64,000 nt of DNA, taken from Vitrella brassicaformis (taxonomy: Eukaryota > Sar > Vitrellaceae). Position numbers and translations under genes: made by a program. How positions within the stretch are numbered: the stretch's first letter is position 1; every line of letters starts with the position of its first letter. The notes beneath the pieces were generated by a model that saw only the letters and a list, made by a program, of their open reading frames with translations, was not told where the DNA came from and did not search any database. Below are positions 1 to 11,683 of this stretch, in pieces. The DNA is taken from assembly GCA_001179505.1 (NCBI GenBank), contig CDMY01000332.1, positions 26,143 to 90,142 on the forward strand, in the 5' to 3' direction.

Positions 1-1152
1 CTAGACGCCGGAGAGGATGGGGTTGCCACCCTATCAGTTGTGGATCTCTTAATATTCGGCAATCGTGTCATTGGGGAGTAATCCGTGACCTGCTAAAAAA
101 GAAAGAGGCTTCCTGTGTCATGATTAATACACATGTGCTGCAGGGAAAGAGTGACTGTCGAAGCCGTATCTGATTTTACATCTGGTACCTTCGAGTTGGT
201 CGTCGTAGTGCTGACACGAAACATCAATGGAGCTGCTGACGGCATCGGCATACAGGTATATGACGATAGAAGCAAAAGAGTCACACGAAACTGGCTGGCT
301 TCTTCGTGCCCTGCCTGTCCTCCAGGCCTTGTGTGTCAATGGCCCATGCAATGCCAAGTTGGTTGTATTTGAGCACACTGGCGATTGCATTCCAAGAGCA
401 GTCGATGGGAAGGTGTTCGGTGTGAGTGAGACTATCGACTTAGAGGCTCTCCCGCTTCTCCCTTCTCCTCCGGCGCCTCCAGGAGGTCGTCTGCCGAGAC
501 CGTGCCCAGGCAAGCGCAGGAAATACACTACTGCACACATGCCTGCTTGGAATACGTGCAGGTTCCCTTTTGGGCCCAATCAACGGCTCGCTGGAAGCGG
601 GGAACCCGACGAGCATTGATAGTATATCTGGTCCTTTTCCTGCTTGCTTCGTCATCGTGGCTTTGGATTCACTCACTATGGGTGATAGTGACTTATTCGT
701 ATACAACCCGTCCACAGGGTAAGGAAAGGTAGCAGTTGGTGTGCAATAGACTGAATGATGCATCCGTACAGGGACGGCGTCATTAGCGATAAAAAAAGTG
801 ATGGTATAATAGATAGTTACGAGGATGTGGTGGTGGTTGATGTCTGTGCTTTTGGAGGGAGTTTTTCCTTTGGTGTGAGCGATCGCTTCAATGCCACTCT
901 AAGGCGGAAAAGAATGCTATGCGTGCTCTTCTTTCAGGTGTCATGTTACTCCGGGCCTTGTGAATGGGTGCGCATTGAATGCGTAGCAAAGAGAATACCT
1001 TTGTTGCTATATTTCCTCTCCTTTGTTTCTTGCAGGAACTTATTCCTTTCGATCATGACGGCAATTGCATGCCCTCGCTGCCTTACGGGGTGAAAGTGAT
1101 TGGGATCGATACCAAAATCGATCCGACACTTCCTGTTTTCCCAGGACGCTGA
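1..1152 (+). CDS. 3' part of an unrecognised multi-exon gene (5' end outside window)
   Basis: Open frame from base 1 runs to a donor at 78. Exons 144-255 and 326 onward keep phase (2+1, then 0) through acceptors at 143 and 325. A last exon at 1036-1152 follows a good TTTCTTGCAG acceptor and ends in TGA. The exons between about 422 and 1036 are unresolved. Two exons carry a similar motif: FEHTGDCIPR near 375-405 and FDHDGNCMPS in the last exon, each followed by a short hydrophobic GKVFGV/VKVIGI stretch. This suggests a repeated domain with a conserved acidic-His-Asp-Cys core. I do not recognise the family and the start lies to the left of the window. Each exon is weak alone; phase agreement and the repeated motif are the support. 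Confidence 0.4.
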
Positions 1153-2657
1153 CAGCTACACGCTGAGTCTTCTGCTGTCAAGAGAGTCTTTTACAAGTAG
1201 TGAGTTTGCGTGCGTGCATGTGATTTTTCCCTATTTAAGAATCTGCACCTCAACACAGACATCGAGATGGAATTCCCTCTTTGAGTGGGCGACACACGCA
1301 CATGCAATTATACATGTATGTGAGGAGAGCTGTGGGCTATGGACTGTGGTGCTGTATGCGCGTAGTGGCGCCACCTGCGTCAGTCAATGCACCTGTTCTC
1401 AGACACAATAGATCTATGCTCAGACCTCCCCCTGTCGTCCACCCAACCAAATGTCGTTCACATACATGGATTGACGAAGGTATGGAGTCCATCAAGCCAT
1501 ACAGTGACAACCATACCTTACCGAGAACCACTCTCGCCTCTCTCTTTCTCTCTCTCTCTCTGTCTGTGTGTGTGTGTTGTGATTGATGTGTTGTGCTGTG
1601 TGGTGTCAGGTTCATGGATGTGCTGTCGGGGCTGCCGCAGTGATGGAATGGCACACACATGACGGACGGCCACCGAGTGAATGCGATGCATGCCGTTCCG
1701 TTCCGTGCCGTGCTGTGCTGTGGAGTGAGTGAATGACGTACTCATAAGTACAACCAATACATCATTAAATGTGGTGTGGTAGTGGAAGGGGAGGGGGTGG
1801 GCTGGTGGGTGTGCAGCTTGTCGGCTCGTGAGTGAATCAATCGATAAGCCTGAGTCCCGTGCGTGTGTGGGTGGGTGAATGCAATGCAATGCAATGTGTG
1901 AGTTTGTTGAGGATGGACGTGCAAGATGGCTGGATGGCTGCGAGGCTACACCACCTGGGTGTGCATTCAGTCTTGGTGTTTGGGGAGTGTCTGGCAAGGA
2001 TGGACGCCGGACAAAAGACAGACAGACAGATAGACAGACAGAGACAGAGACAGAGGCATTGACAGGGATGATTGATGAAGGCATCCACGCAGTTCTGGTC
2101 CGTCCGTACAGCGCCAACCATGCGCACAGCCAGCCAACACACACAACACATGCATCACTGTATCAGTCAGAGCAGACAGGCAGCCGGGCAATCTGATGGA
2201 ATGAATGTGTCTGAGGCAGGCAGCACACGACAAGGGTGGCATATTACACCACATCCTTGCAGACGGGCACATCCATGCAGGCGGGCACGGCAGTCAGGAG
2301 GGCAGTAAGGGGACATCAGGGAAGATATGGGATCGATGCATCCGCGTGTAAAAACGAAAAGACTTCTCCGTCTGTGGTCTTAGACCACCCCCCCAGAGCA
2401 TGATACACACCACCACGACAGACACCAAGCCAAACGAGCTGCAGGCAAACAAACAAGACAGACACACGATGACAGCAAACACACAGGAGGCATGCTCGGT
2501 GTGTGCGTGTGACAGAAAATTCACAGAGACACACGCATATATACAATCACCCCTACGCAAAAGCCACAGATATGCACTGGTTTCTTCGACTTTCTTCGAC
2601 CGTTTAACTTTCTGTTTCACCGAAACCCTGCTCCCTGAAACCGCTGCGACTCACACC
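1153..2657. other. intergenic, low-complexity
   Basis: About 1.5 kb without a supportable gene. It contains CT/GT runs near 1545-1580 and ACAG/ACAGAC repeats near 2015-2055. Long frames here on both strands are repeat translations rich in H, T, S and C. The promoter and 5' UTR of the DUF1997 gene must lie at its right end. Confidence 0.5.
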
Positions 2658-3809
2658 ATGGCCACAAGCAGCACCGCTGAGAGGACACATCAAAGATGGC
2701 TTTTATCGTTCCTTTCGGCGGCGCTCTCAGCGTCAACGTGGTGGCAGTGCACAGCGCTTCATGGGAGGTTGGTACATCCTTCAACGACGGCAGCAAGATC
2801 AACTCCGCATCCTCCCGCATTCAGCATGACACCGCTGCCGCACTTACCGTTCATCGCTCCGTCTGGTCCAACGAAGCGACGACATTCTGGCCCTTCCCGT
2901 GTGCATGCCCACGCTGGTGATTCGGAGAAAAGGCGGGCACGGCTTCTTCGTCGGCTGCCGTTCGCGCCCGCCTCCGATGCGTCTGACTCATCGCTGAAGG
3001 GCATGGCCACCACAGCGACCGAAGAGGAGGTGGTCGCTGCAGCTCCACCTGCTGCCTCTTCATTAGTGCCTACGACAGAAGGCACGCGGCTGACACTGTA
3101 TGCCGAGAGGAAAGGGAGCCTTGCATTCGAGGAGAACGAGGGGGAGAGGAGTCTTCGGGGTGAGGGACGAAGGAAGGCACACTGACTGTCTGCCTCATGT
3201 ACTGCCATTCGTGTGTGTGTGTGTGTGCCTGCCTGCTCAGAGTACCTTTCTCTACCTGCCGAGGAATACTCTGTCCTCGACCCTCAAGCAATCACCCGTA
3301 TCAACGCGACGGCTTTCATCTACACGATGCAGCCCTTGACCTTCCTCTCCCTCAAGGTGGCGCCAGAGATGCTTGCAATCGTCGATGTGGATGCCTCCGT
3401 CCCCTCATCCCTAATCCGAGTGGTGGATGGGCGCATCGGCATGAAGGGCAGTGAGGCATTGAGTGCCGGGATGCTGTCGTCTGCACAGAGGGCTCTCAAC
3501 AGCGTTACCATACGCTCCTCCAACCTGTCCACCATCTCGGCCGACCGGGTGAAGTGCAAGCGGACAGGCAAGGAGAACCCTATTGTTAACTGCGAAACAC
3601 GGCTGGAGGTCTCGTTCACCATCAGCAACTCGAGCCTCGTCCCGCCCGAAGTGGTGCTGCGAGCAGGCACCTGGTGTCTGCAGAAGACACTCAATCGGCT
3701 GGTCCCTGCATTCCTCGGCCGGCTACGTGCTGACTACAGGCTATGGGCTGTGGGCGATGATAGCCGCACGCCGCCGGCCGTCTCGGGAGGCATGGGGGGG
3801 ATGGAGTGA
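2658..3809 (+). CDS. DUF1997 family protein, probably plastid-targeted
   Basis: Two exons, 2658-3159 and 3241-3809, joined with phase 1 across an 81-nt intron (donor GTGAGG, acceptor CTGCTCAG), giving 356 residues. Residues about 170-340 match my memory of DUF1997, a conserved cyanobacterial and plastid family of unknown function. Visible signatures are YLSLPAEEYSVLD at the domain start, the LTFLSLKVAPEM segment, LVPPEVVLRAG, and the C-terminal LGRLRADYRLWA. The first ~165 residues are a non-conserved, Ser/Ala/Arg-rich extension starting with a hydrophobic stretch (WLLSFLSAALSAS), which fits a signal plus transit peptide for a complex plastid. ATG 2658 was chosen because it directly precedes that leader. 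The biochemical function is unknown. Confidence 0.82.
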
Positions 3810-4240
3810 CCTGAAGCCCAGCCTGTCTGCCAGTGCGAGGGGCGGGGCAGGCAGTTTGGCACAGAGGCGTCTTTTTGGTCCTCTGCCTGTGCGCTTGGTT
3901 GGCTGAGGAGAGGGAGGGAGGGAGAGATCATCCAGTCAGATGCCTGCAGGCAGTTTTGGTGCCGCGGTGGGTCCTTTGGTGGGGATTGGGGAGTGATATC
4001 TGCTGGTGGCTGTACATGTATTTGTGGTGCGACGGCGGCATGCACCATTTAGGTCGGACCACTGAGATCCTGATGGGATAAAACCTTGCATTCCATGCGC
4101 CATTCATGCTTCATCTCAACGGCAGTCGACACACACGACTCGGAGTGACTCCGGAACCGGGGGGCGCCCCCAGTCTTCAAGTTGTCGCGTCGCGAAAGTT
4201 CATTCAGTGCTGGAAGACATTCACTAGAGCTCAGTTGACG

Positions 4241-7200
4241 ATGGCGTCTCTGCCGAACGGTGCCAATGCCAATGCCAACGACATCATCGAACTGGAGGGT
4301 GGGAGGACACGCAGTGGCACGAGGAGAGAGCCTCCTCATTTGGCCAGTGCGAGTGCCGTCTCTCTTTGTGCGTGCGTGTGTGTGTGTTGCATTGTCATGC
4401 ATTCAGAGGAGATAGATGAGGACTACGAGCCGTCTCAGGAGGAGATCCTCGAGTATGCCGAGTGGCTGGGCATGGACAAGGAGGAGGACAAAGACCTGCT
4501 TTGGATTGCCAAGGAGGCCCTCAAGGCGCCACTCCCGGCCGAATGGAAGCCATGCCAGACCAGCAAGGGCGGAGAGATCTTCTACTTCAACTACCGAACA
4601 CACGAGAGCCAGGTCAGGCAGCCCACACACATTCACACGCGCAGCTAGTCATGGAGACGGGCCGATAGACACGCCCTGGAGATTGTGTGGCTGTGCGCAC
4701 GTGTGTATCTTATCTTGTGTGTGACGGCCTGCAGTGGGACCATCCATGTGACGCATACTACCGCAAGCTGCTGCAGGACTACAAGGCCAAGAGAGCCAAA
4801 GCCAAGGGGGAGCCAGACAGGGGGGACGCGGCAACCAGGAAGAGCAAAGACAGAGACAAGGGCGACAGAAAGAAGAAGAGCAAGAAAGCCAGGCAGCAGG
4901 GCGGCAAGGAGACACCCAAAGACGCCGACAGCAGTGCGTCAGGGGCGAGCAGCGGCCGGGGCGGTGGAAAGCCGCCTCTCCCAGACCTGCGGCTACCAGT
5001 TCAGTCCAAGCAAGGCACGCTTTTCGGCAAACCTGACGACTGGCTGCTCAAGTCGTCACCCAGAGAGGAGGAAGAGACACCGGCAGACAAGAGCGCTGCG
5101 TCGAGCAAGAGGGGGAATGCAGAGGACGAGAGGCTGGCTCGCGAGGTCCTGAATGACATATTCCAGCTGGGCAGGGGCAGGGCTGAGGGCGGAAAGGGGG
5201 CGGCCTCCAAGGGGTACCGGAGAGGCAAGCCGGAGGAGACAGACTCCTGGAGCAGCTATGAGTCGGACGAGAGCGACGAGCCGCTTCCGCCTGACGAGGA
5301 CCCGGCTAGAAAGGCCATGGCGTCAGTACCCGTCTTGCCAACAGCCAAGACGCAACACCCTGACGCCACGAAAACCCAAGGCGATATCGCAGGCGAGCTC
5401 AAGACGCCAAGGGGAGTCCCGCAAATGAGCCCTCGGCCAAGGGAGAAGGAGAACGGACCCGGTGTGGACAAGGGTCTTCCCCCGAAGACCCCAAGAGAAA
5501 CGAGCAATGAGGCCTCAGTCCGTGGCAGCAGCGTCGACCCCGAGGGTGACTACGGCGTGTATCGCGTGGCTGAGGGCATGTCAGAGGATCCCATCCAGAA
5601 GGCCATCGCACATCTGTTCGCCTATGAGCGGCGCAAGTCTGCCGACAGGGGCCAGGGAGTTGGGGAGCCCACCGCATCGCACGACCAGGGGATGCGCAGG
5701 GCGGAGCTGCCACGTCGCGACAGCGAGCCGCTGGATGTGATCAAAGAGGAGCCTGAGAAAGAGGAGGCCGAGGAAACCGAAGACGAGAGCGAGAGGCCAC
5801 CAACATCGACCGCCGAACCGCCAGCCATGTTTCAGCAGGCTGTGTCCATCGACGAGCAGCGGCCCGACGTTCCCCCTGAGTCGGCAGGCAAGCCGGTGGA
5901 CATCGCTCCCACTGTTGGTGCCCCAGTGCCTGTCGAGCATCATGACGAGCCACTGGTGTCTCCGCGCCACGTGTTGCAGCCATCCGTGTCTCGGCCAGCT
6001 CTTGCCCCCTTTCGCCCGGACCTTTCCCCTTCTGGCAGCATTCCATTGCCCGTGCCTGATGCCACGGCCAAGCCGGTCGGGGGGCTGGATGTGCCACCTC
6101 CTCAACCATCAGCGCAGAGCACCATGGCGCCGTCAATCTCGAGGCCATCGACAGGTGAAAGCGAGTGGTGACCTCGTGTGTGTCCCTGCATGCGCTCCTC
6201 AATTGCGTGCCTGTGTGTGCAGGAATGACAATCGCAATGGACGGTACAGCGCCTCCCGCCGCCCAGCCTCCTGTTCAGCTGTCTGCTCGGCGAGAGGATC
6301 ACGTGCATGATAAGGGCGATGAGGGGAAGGGTTACGTGTCTCGTGATGAGGATGAGCCAACCAGGACCACACAGAGGGCATGGGAGGCACCCGGGGCCAG
6401 CTCAACTGACGCATCAGAGGTACCAAAGACAGAACCTCATCTATGTGGAGCAGCAAATCAGTATCTGCCATCCATCCATTCCACGTGCAGACTTTCTTGC
6501 AGACGACCACGTCCTCCACACACACCGGCCGCGCTTCCCCCGACACCGATGCCCCCCCTCGGGTGCCGTCCTTCCCCCTCCATCCATCCGTCTCCCCCAC
6601 CATACCGCCCTACCCACTGCACCCGGGCTTCCAAACCCCACGTGCACCCGAAGCCGGCACCTATGGTCAGGGGACCACCGACACCGCTGAGTTGGTGCGG
6701 CTGGTGCAGCAGCTGCTGGGGGGCATGGCTGGGGGGACACTGGGGGGCGGCGGTGTGGGGTGGCAGCGTGAGGTGCAGTGGTCGATGCAGCAGATGAGGG
6801 AGGAGATCGTGCCCGCCGTGAGGCGACTGTCGGACAAAATCGACGTCAACATGAGGCTGCAGGAGGAGGTCAGACGCAGAAGGCCTTGTGTCTCATAGGA
6901 AATTGTGTGTGTGCATCCGTCTTGTCATTGTGTGCAGGTTCATGAGTTGCGTCAGCTGGTGAGGACGCTGCGGCTGGAGTTGGATGAGTACAAGGCGGAG
7001 ACACACCTCACGCGCATGAAAGAAAAACTCGCTAGCGTTGAGCCCGCAAGGCACCCACCACCACCACCACCACCCGCACCGGTGCCAGCTTCGGCATCCA
7101 TGCCCGCACCAGCAGCAGGCCAAGACAGTGGACAGGTCGCGTCAGTCAATACTACACCCCGAAAACCTCCCTCCCCTCATTTGTGTGACATGATGCTCTG

Positions 7201-8445
7201 CTTTTTCTTGTTTGTTTTCAGCTAACCTCTGATGTGTTCCCGACCTACCGCCTGGTCCCTGAGCTGCCAGCAGCAGAAACATCGTCCTCACCCCAGTACA
7301 TCTTCTCGCGGTCGCCTGCGTCCCCCTCACCTCGACTGGCGGCTGTCCTGGAGACATCGTCCACACAACCACCGCCGCCCATGCCCACCATGACGCGGTC
7401 AGAGGGTGACCGGCTGCTGGTCGTGCCGCCACTGCATGTCAGCGGGCTGTCGTCCGAGAGGAGCACTGGGCGACCGCCTCTGCTGCTTGGTAAGGACGGC
7501 CACTTGGCCTTTGGAATGCGAGCTGATGTGCGTCTGTGTTTTGGTGTGTGTTCAGGGAGCGCCCGGGCGGCGCCAGTGAGTCAAGCATCGGCGTACTCGT
7601 ATTCTGCGTCGCATGTGTCGCCTCGCGAGCGGTGGGCTCTGCCCACCTACTGGGCCACACGGAGGGACAGGGGCTACACACACACTATAGGCAAGACAAC
7701 CCTCACAAGGAGAAGCCCGGCAGCAGGTGAGGCAACCACCACCATTAATAAATATCTGCATGTACACGGCATACACAATCCACTCTTCTGTCTGCAGGCT
7801 ACTCTCGCCCTTCGCACCAGCTGCTGAAGCCCGCCGGCTACTTGACTGAGCGGCGGACGACCGAGGAGACCCTCGAGCAGGCAGCAGCAGCCGCGGTCTC
7901 AGTGTCAACCTCTGCTCGACGAGACACCGACGAGTGCCTCATGACGGCCGCATCCAAGCTGGAGAGGCGCAAGATGGAGCTGAGACATGAGCGGGACGCC
8001 CTGATGGCCGATCGGTGGCGGTGGGAGAGGGACATGGAGTCGTGCATGGGCCGCATGAAGGCGTCAATGAGTGAGTCGTCTCGGCGTGATGCCAAGGTGG
8101 AGTATGACCTGCTGGGGGAGGTGCGGGGGGTGCTGGAGAGGAGGACTGAGCAACTCAACGAGGCCATGAGGTCGGTGAGGGGGAGACAGGGGGAGACAGG
8201 GAGAGACATGCAAAAGAGAAAGATCGGCCTTTGTGTGACTATGTGACTGTATGATTATGTAGGGACGCCCGTCGTGGTGAGGAGAAGCTGAGGGAATGGA
8301 GGGACAGGCTCGGGCAGGTCAGCACTTACTGACAAAACACAAATCCATTGCTGATCTGATCGATCGTCATTTTTCCGTCGGTGTGTGCATGTGTCGTGTG
8401 TTGTGCCCGCAGCATACGTCGAGCAGTGTTGCTGCCGCAGTCTGA
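4241..8445 (+). CDS. CEP164-like centrosomal/ciliary transition-fibre protein (WW domain)
   Basis: Eleven exons keep phase: 4241-4298, 4407-4612, 4735-6154, 6223-6419, 6491-6868, 6938-7135, 7222-7489, 7556-7726, 7798-8170, 8263-8317, 8413-8445 (1118 aa). Residues ~20-95 closely resemble the N terminus of animal CEP164: an acidic EEILEYAEWLG segment, then a WW domain (LPAEWKPCQ...FYFNY...WDHPCD) with tryptophans near residues 66 and 89. In animals this region binds TTBK2 and CEP164 forms the distal appendages that dock the basal body. The middle is a long charged, disordered region. The C-terminal third has coiled-coil stretches (ELRQLVRTLRLELDEY; KMELRHERDALMADRWRW), as expected for the family. 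Intron 1 is 108 nt and in frame, so it could be read through. Exon 5 has two possible acceptors 12 nt apart. With 14475 and 27349 it forms a loose group of flagellar genes. Confidence 0.88.
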
Positions 8446-8899
8446 CGTGTCATCAAGTAACTTGGAGCATTTTTTGCTTTCCACCGATCGAGCGATGACA
8501 CACATATACACTTGCGTGTGGTCGGCCAGACGGCCGTCTCCGTCTTCATAAACCAGTCATCTTTGTATGTGCTGGCTGCACTATCATTTGTCTCATCGAT
8601 TGACATTGCGCAAAGAGACGGTCTCAGAGGAAAACACACCCAGAAATATAAAGTGTAGGCAGCAATACAACCAATGCATTCGTGTCCGCCTCTCTCCCTC
8701 TTTCCCTCCCTCAGGCCCACCCTCTGCTCCGATTCTCAGTTGCCTGAAGGGTCTCTTGCTCCGTCATACGAGCAAGAGTTGAAACATACGCACGAGGGAT
8801 ATGTAGGGAATCGTCCAAAGGACGACCCTACGCAACGGCACCACAACCCTCACTACCGACCCTCTTGTCACTACTTCTACGGGTATCGTTTCCCCTCCT
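8446..8899. other. intergenic between convergent genes
   Basis: Holds the 3' ends of the CEP164-like gene (+) and of the membrane protein gene (-). No coding signal and no clear polyadenylation signal seen. Confidence 0.5.
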
Positions 8900-10058
8900 T
8901 TAGTAGCCCATGTTGTGTCGCACGTCCCGCGCCGTGTCTGTGATGCGCAGCCGCCCCAGTATGCACCGCAGCTCGTGCAACACCGCTGTTTCGATGCCAT
9001 GCTCGAGCGGGTTGTCATCGGGCGGTGGCGGCAGGGGGTGGGCGGCCAGGAGGGGGGCAATGATGTGGTTGAGCTCCTTGTTGGTCAGGTCATACTGCTG
9101 TGGCACCTGCCCCCCGTTGGCCTGGCTCACGCGGAGCCCGAAGAGGGCACAGCGGTTCGTGTAGAGGTAGTGGCGCTCGGCAACCTCTGCAGTGTTCTGG
9201 CACTGACACGCACACACACACAGTGAGACACACAATTGTGTCATTCAAGTGTCATTGTCCCTGCTCATTGCCCGTGGTCTGTGTGTGTGTGTGTGTGTGT
9301 CTGACGGATGGCGATGATTTGCTGGAATAGCAGCTGCTTGAAGTTGTTGTCCATCCGACGCGCCCTATTGACCAGCCTGGTGGTCTCTGCCCGTCTCTGC
9401 TGGGCCGTCATGCCACTGTCGTAGAGGTGACGATTCACCCCCCTCATCGCCGACGATTCACCCCCCTCATCGCCGCCCGTTGCGCATTGTTGAGCCCAAA
9501 CACCTGCCGGAAGAAGAACCTCCTCGGCACCTGGGTGTCTGGGCCCTGCGCCATCCTAATGAAGAGCACCCCGCCAAGGTAACGCCACATGATCTTGCGC
9601 GTCCCCTGGGCGAGCTGTGGCTGGCGGGGCAGGGCAGCGATGATGAGGCGGGCGATGGGCACACCGACGCAGCAGAACCACACGTATAAACGAGAGCGCA
9701 GCTCTGATAGACAGTGTTGTGTGTGACGACTGTTGTGTGTCCCATCCATAAGTGGAGACCTACCATGGCAGGGTTGCGGCCGCCATACGTGGCATATCGC
9801 GTTGATAAATATCCGCTCATAACTGACCAAGCAACAAAAGCCATGCGCAAAATGTGTCAATCTCTGGGCAATGAGCTTCTTGAGTGCATACTTCCATTGC
9901 GCATCTTGTCCGATTGTGTTGCCGTTGGCCTGCAAGTAGTCGACTATGTCCATCACGTAGTGGGCCAGGATGATGGTAACGTGCTGCATGCAGACCGGCA
10001 AAAAGGGAAGAACACACATCAATAAGTCAAGCATGAAAGACATGGCGCATTGGATCAT
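8900..10058 (-). CDS. unrecognised polytopic membrane protein, frame broken by a 23-bp duplication
   Basis: Read on the minus strand from ATG 10058: first exon 10058-9764 (or an upstream exon joining at 9983), second exon 9703-9306, last exon 9186-8900, with phases agreeing (1+2 at both introns). The product has 3-4 hydrophobic segments: LLMCVLPFLPVCM, GFCCLVSYERIFINAI, VWFCCVGVPIARLIIAAL, IMWRYLGGVLFIRMA. The C-terminal half is polar and partly helical (LVNRARRMDNNFKQLLFQQII; YDLTNKELNHIIAPLL). Inside exon 2 a perfect 23-bp direct duplication (9429-9451, 9452-9474) shifts the frame; deleting one unit restores one continuous frame exactly. So this is either a real allele or pseudogene, or an assembly error. 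No family recognised. Confidence 0.5.
9429..9474. repeat. perfect 23-bp tandem duplication
   Basis: Two identical adjacent 23-nt units, 9429-9451 and 9452-9474, lie within an exon of the minus-strand membrane protein gene. Because 23 is not a multiple of three, the second unit causes the frameshift there. Confidence 0.95.
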
Positions 10059-10183
10059 CCATCCATCTGATAAGTGACGCTCAATGACCGGGCATCGTGA
10101 CGCTGTGTGGGCGAGGGCGACAGCTGTTGAGCTCTACGGTATCAGCAAGAGCGACAAAGGATGGAGAGTAGGTCACCAAGAAG
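9960..10183. repeat. segmental duplication, copy 1
   Basis: Resembles copy 2 at 10985-11310. Matching blocks are 9960-10019 with 10985-11044, 10069-10090 with 11061-11082, and 10097-10180 with 11223-11305. Copy 2 has roughly 130 nt of extra sequence between the last two blocks. The first block covers the start of the CAC-GTT exon of the membrane gene. Confidence 0.8.
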
Positions 10184-10485
10184 AATGGATGAGTCCAGGA
10201 TGACAGCCGTTCCGAACACAAAAAGCGACAGCCCCAGAAATGATACCTACATGCGCTCGACACGAAAGCAGGGCAGGTCCCTCGAAGGTGATGCCTTCTC
10301 CTTTGACTCCCTTACATCTTTCCATGGATTGAATATCCCTGCTGTTTTCTTCATTTTCTTCTCTTCCTTGAACTTCGGCTGTGTTCGCTTTTCGCGATCT
10401 GCATAAAGAAAGAAACGCAATCGATATGGCAGCTATTATGGCTACAATGCTCTGCACTGGTGACCACCTTCCTTGAAGGCCGTCT

Positions 10486-11037
10486 CTAAGGCGTTGACTG
10501 TTTTCTGATGTCACTGACAAGCCTCTCTCCGAGCGCTGACAAAGACGACAGTAAATGAAGTCTGCATGCTGGAATGAAGAACCTCATACAGGGTGGAACA
10601 AATACTGAGCGCTGGATGAGGGATGTGAAGGCCTCATTGTCCTTTCTCGTGGCATAGAGGCGTTCCACAAGTTGAGGGTCTTCGGCGAGTGCGATAGCAA
10701 GCTGGTCGTACTCGCCGTTGCCGTATTCGGAGGTCGATTTTACCACATGAAGCACTGTCTTGAGCCTGTCGCTTGTCCCGCTCGTGTCGCTTTCGCTCGG
10801 CATCATCACCAAGGTGTCATGCCCTCCCCCTTGGCCCGTACTTGGTGCGAGATGAAATTGTGCAGCTCCTGGTTCGTCTCCTCGTATCGCTGCATCACCG
10901 TCCGGAGGGTGGCGGGGTGCAGGTCCTGTTCCGGATGGCGGGCTAGGCTGGGCGGCAGTGGTGTCAAGTCTTCCTCCTCTTCTAGTGGGCCAGGATGATG
11001 GTGAGTTGCTGCATGAGAGACCGGCACAAAGGCACAC
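10486..11037 (-). pseudogene. probable degenerate tandem relative of the 8900-10058 gene
   Basis: The duplicated block at 10985 is followed on the minus strand by coding-like sequence: YEETNQELHNFISHQV resembles YDLTNKELNHIIAPLL of the intact neighbour. A long frame ending at 10486 includes LKTVLHVVKSTSEYGN and QLAIALAEDPQLVERLYATR, which look protein-like. Frames switch without clear splice sites and a stop sits in the duplicated exon. I read it as a decayed tandem copy, but a diverged active gene with unusual exons is possible. A further frame at 10173-10520 has one hydrophobic segment (SIVAIIAAISIAFLSL) and may be another remnant or an upstream exon. Confidence 0.35.
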
Positions 11038-11310
11038 ACGAGAGACTGCCTGAATAAGTGGATAAGTGACGCTCGATGACTGACCTCATTGGTGTGGTGG
11101 TGCCTAGCACTGAAGTCTATCAGATGCCCATAAATCTCCCTATGATCAGGAAACAGCAGCCAGCGACCGCAATCGGCATCGCGCCCTCATGCGTCTTGCA
11201 TCCGGCAGCGGACCGGCCATATGTGACGCTGTGTGGGCGAGGGCGACAGCTGTTGAGCTCACGAGTGTCAGCAAGAGCGATAAAGGATGGAATAGGTCAC
11301 CAGAGGGATG
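10985..11310. repeat. segmental duplication, copy 2
   Basis: Diverged partner of 9960-10183. On the minus strand it repeats the acceptor and first codons of the copy-1 exon (xxTIILAH), but a TAG follows the eighth codon here, so this exon is dead or used in another frame. Confidence 0.75.
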
Positions 11311-11683
11311 ATGCCGAACCAGTGGTTTTTTATTTTTTTTTAACGGCCCGTCTCCGTCTCGATTCTCGACAGGCGGGAGACAAGCTGTCAATCTTGTACT
11401 TTCCACTCCGGATGCATCGAGACAGATGAAGCCCGAAGGCTAAAGAGAAAAGCGGCTGCAGTCACACATCTATCTACATTGGCATGAATCAATCCGTCAG
11501 CCCTCCGTAGCAAGTACTCATGAACGCCCACACGCATGTCTCTCCTCACCATCTCCGACAGACTCTCTCTCTCTGTCTTCTACACGCCCACCCAAGGGTC
11601 TGTCTGTCTGCCCGGCCGTGGCCCTCACACGGCCTTGTCTATCTATCTGCGTATCTGTCGGTCTATCTATCTACCCGTTGCCC

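Noticed and set aside
1518-2272. Overlapping long minus- and plus-strand ORFs (up to 208 codons)
   Set aside because: Composition is repeat-derived (SVSVCLSVCLS and THTHPHTH patterns) with no conserved motif.
5581-6202. 174- and 153-codon minus-strand ORFs opposite the CEP164-like gene
   Set aside because: They are antisense shadows of a GC-rich disordered coding exon; the + frame joins in phase to conserved exons.
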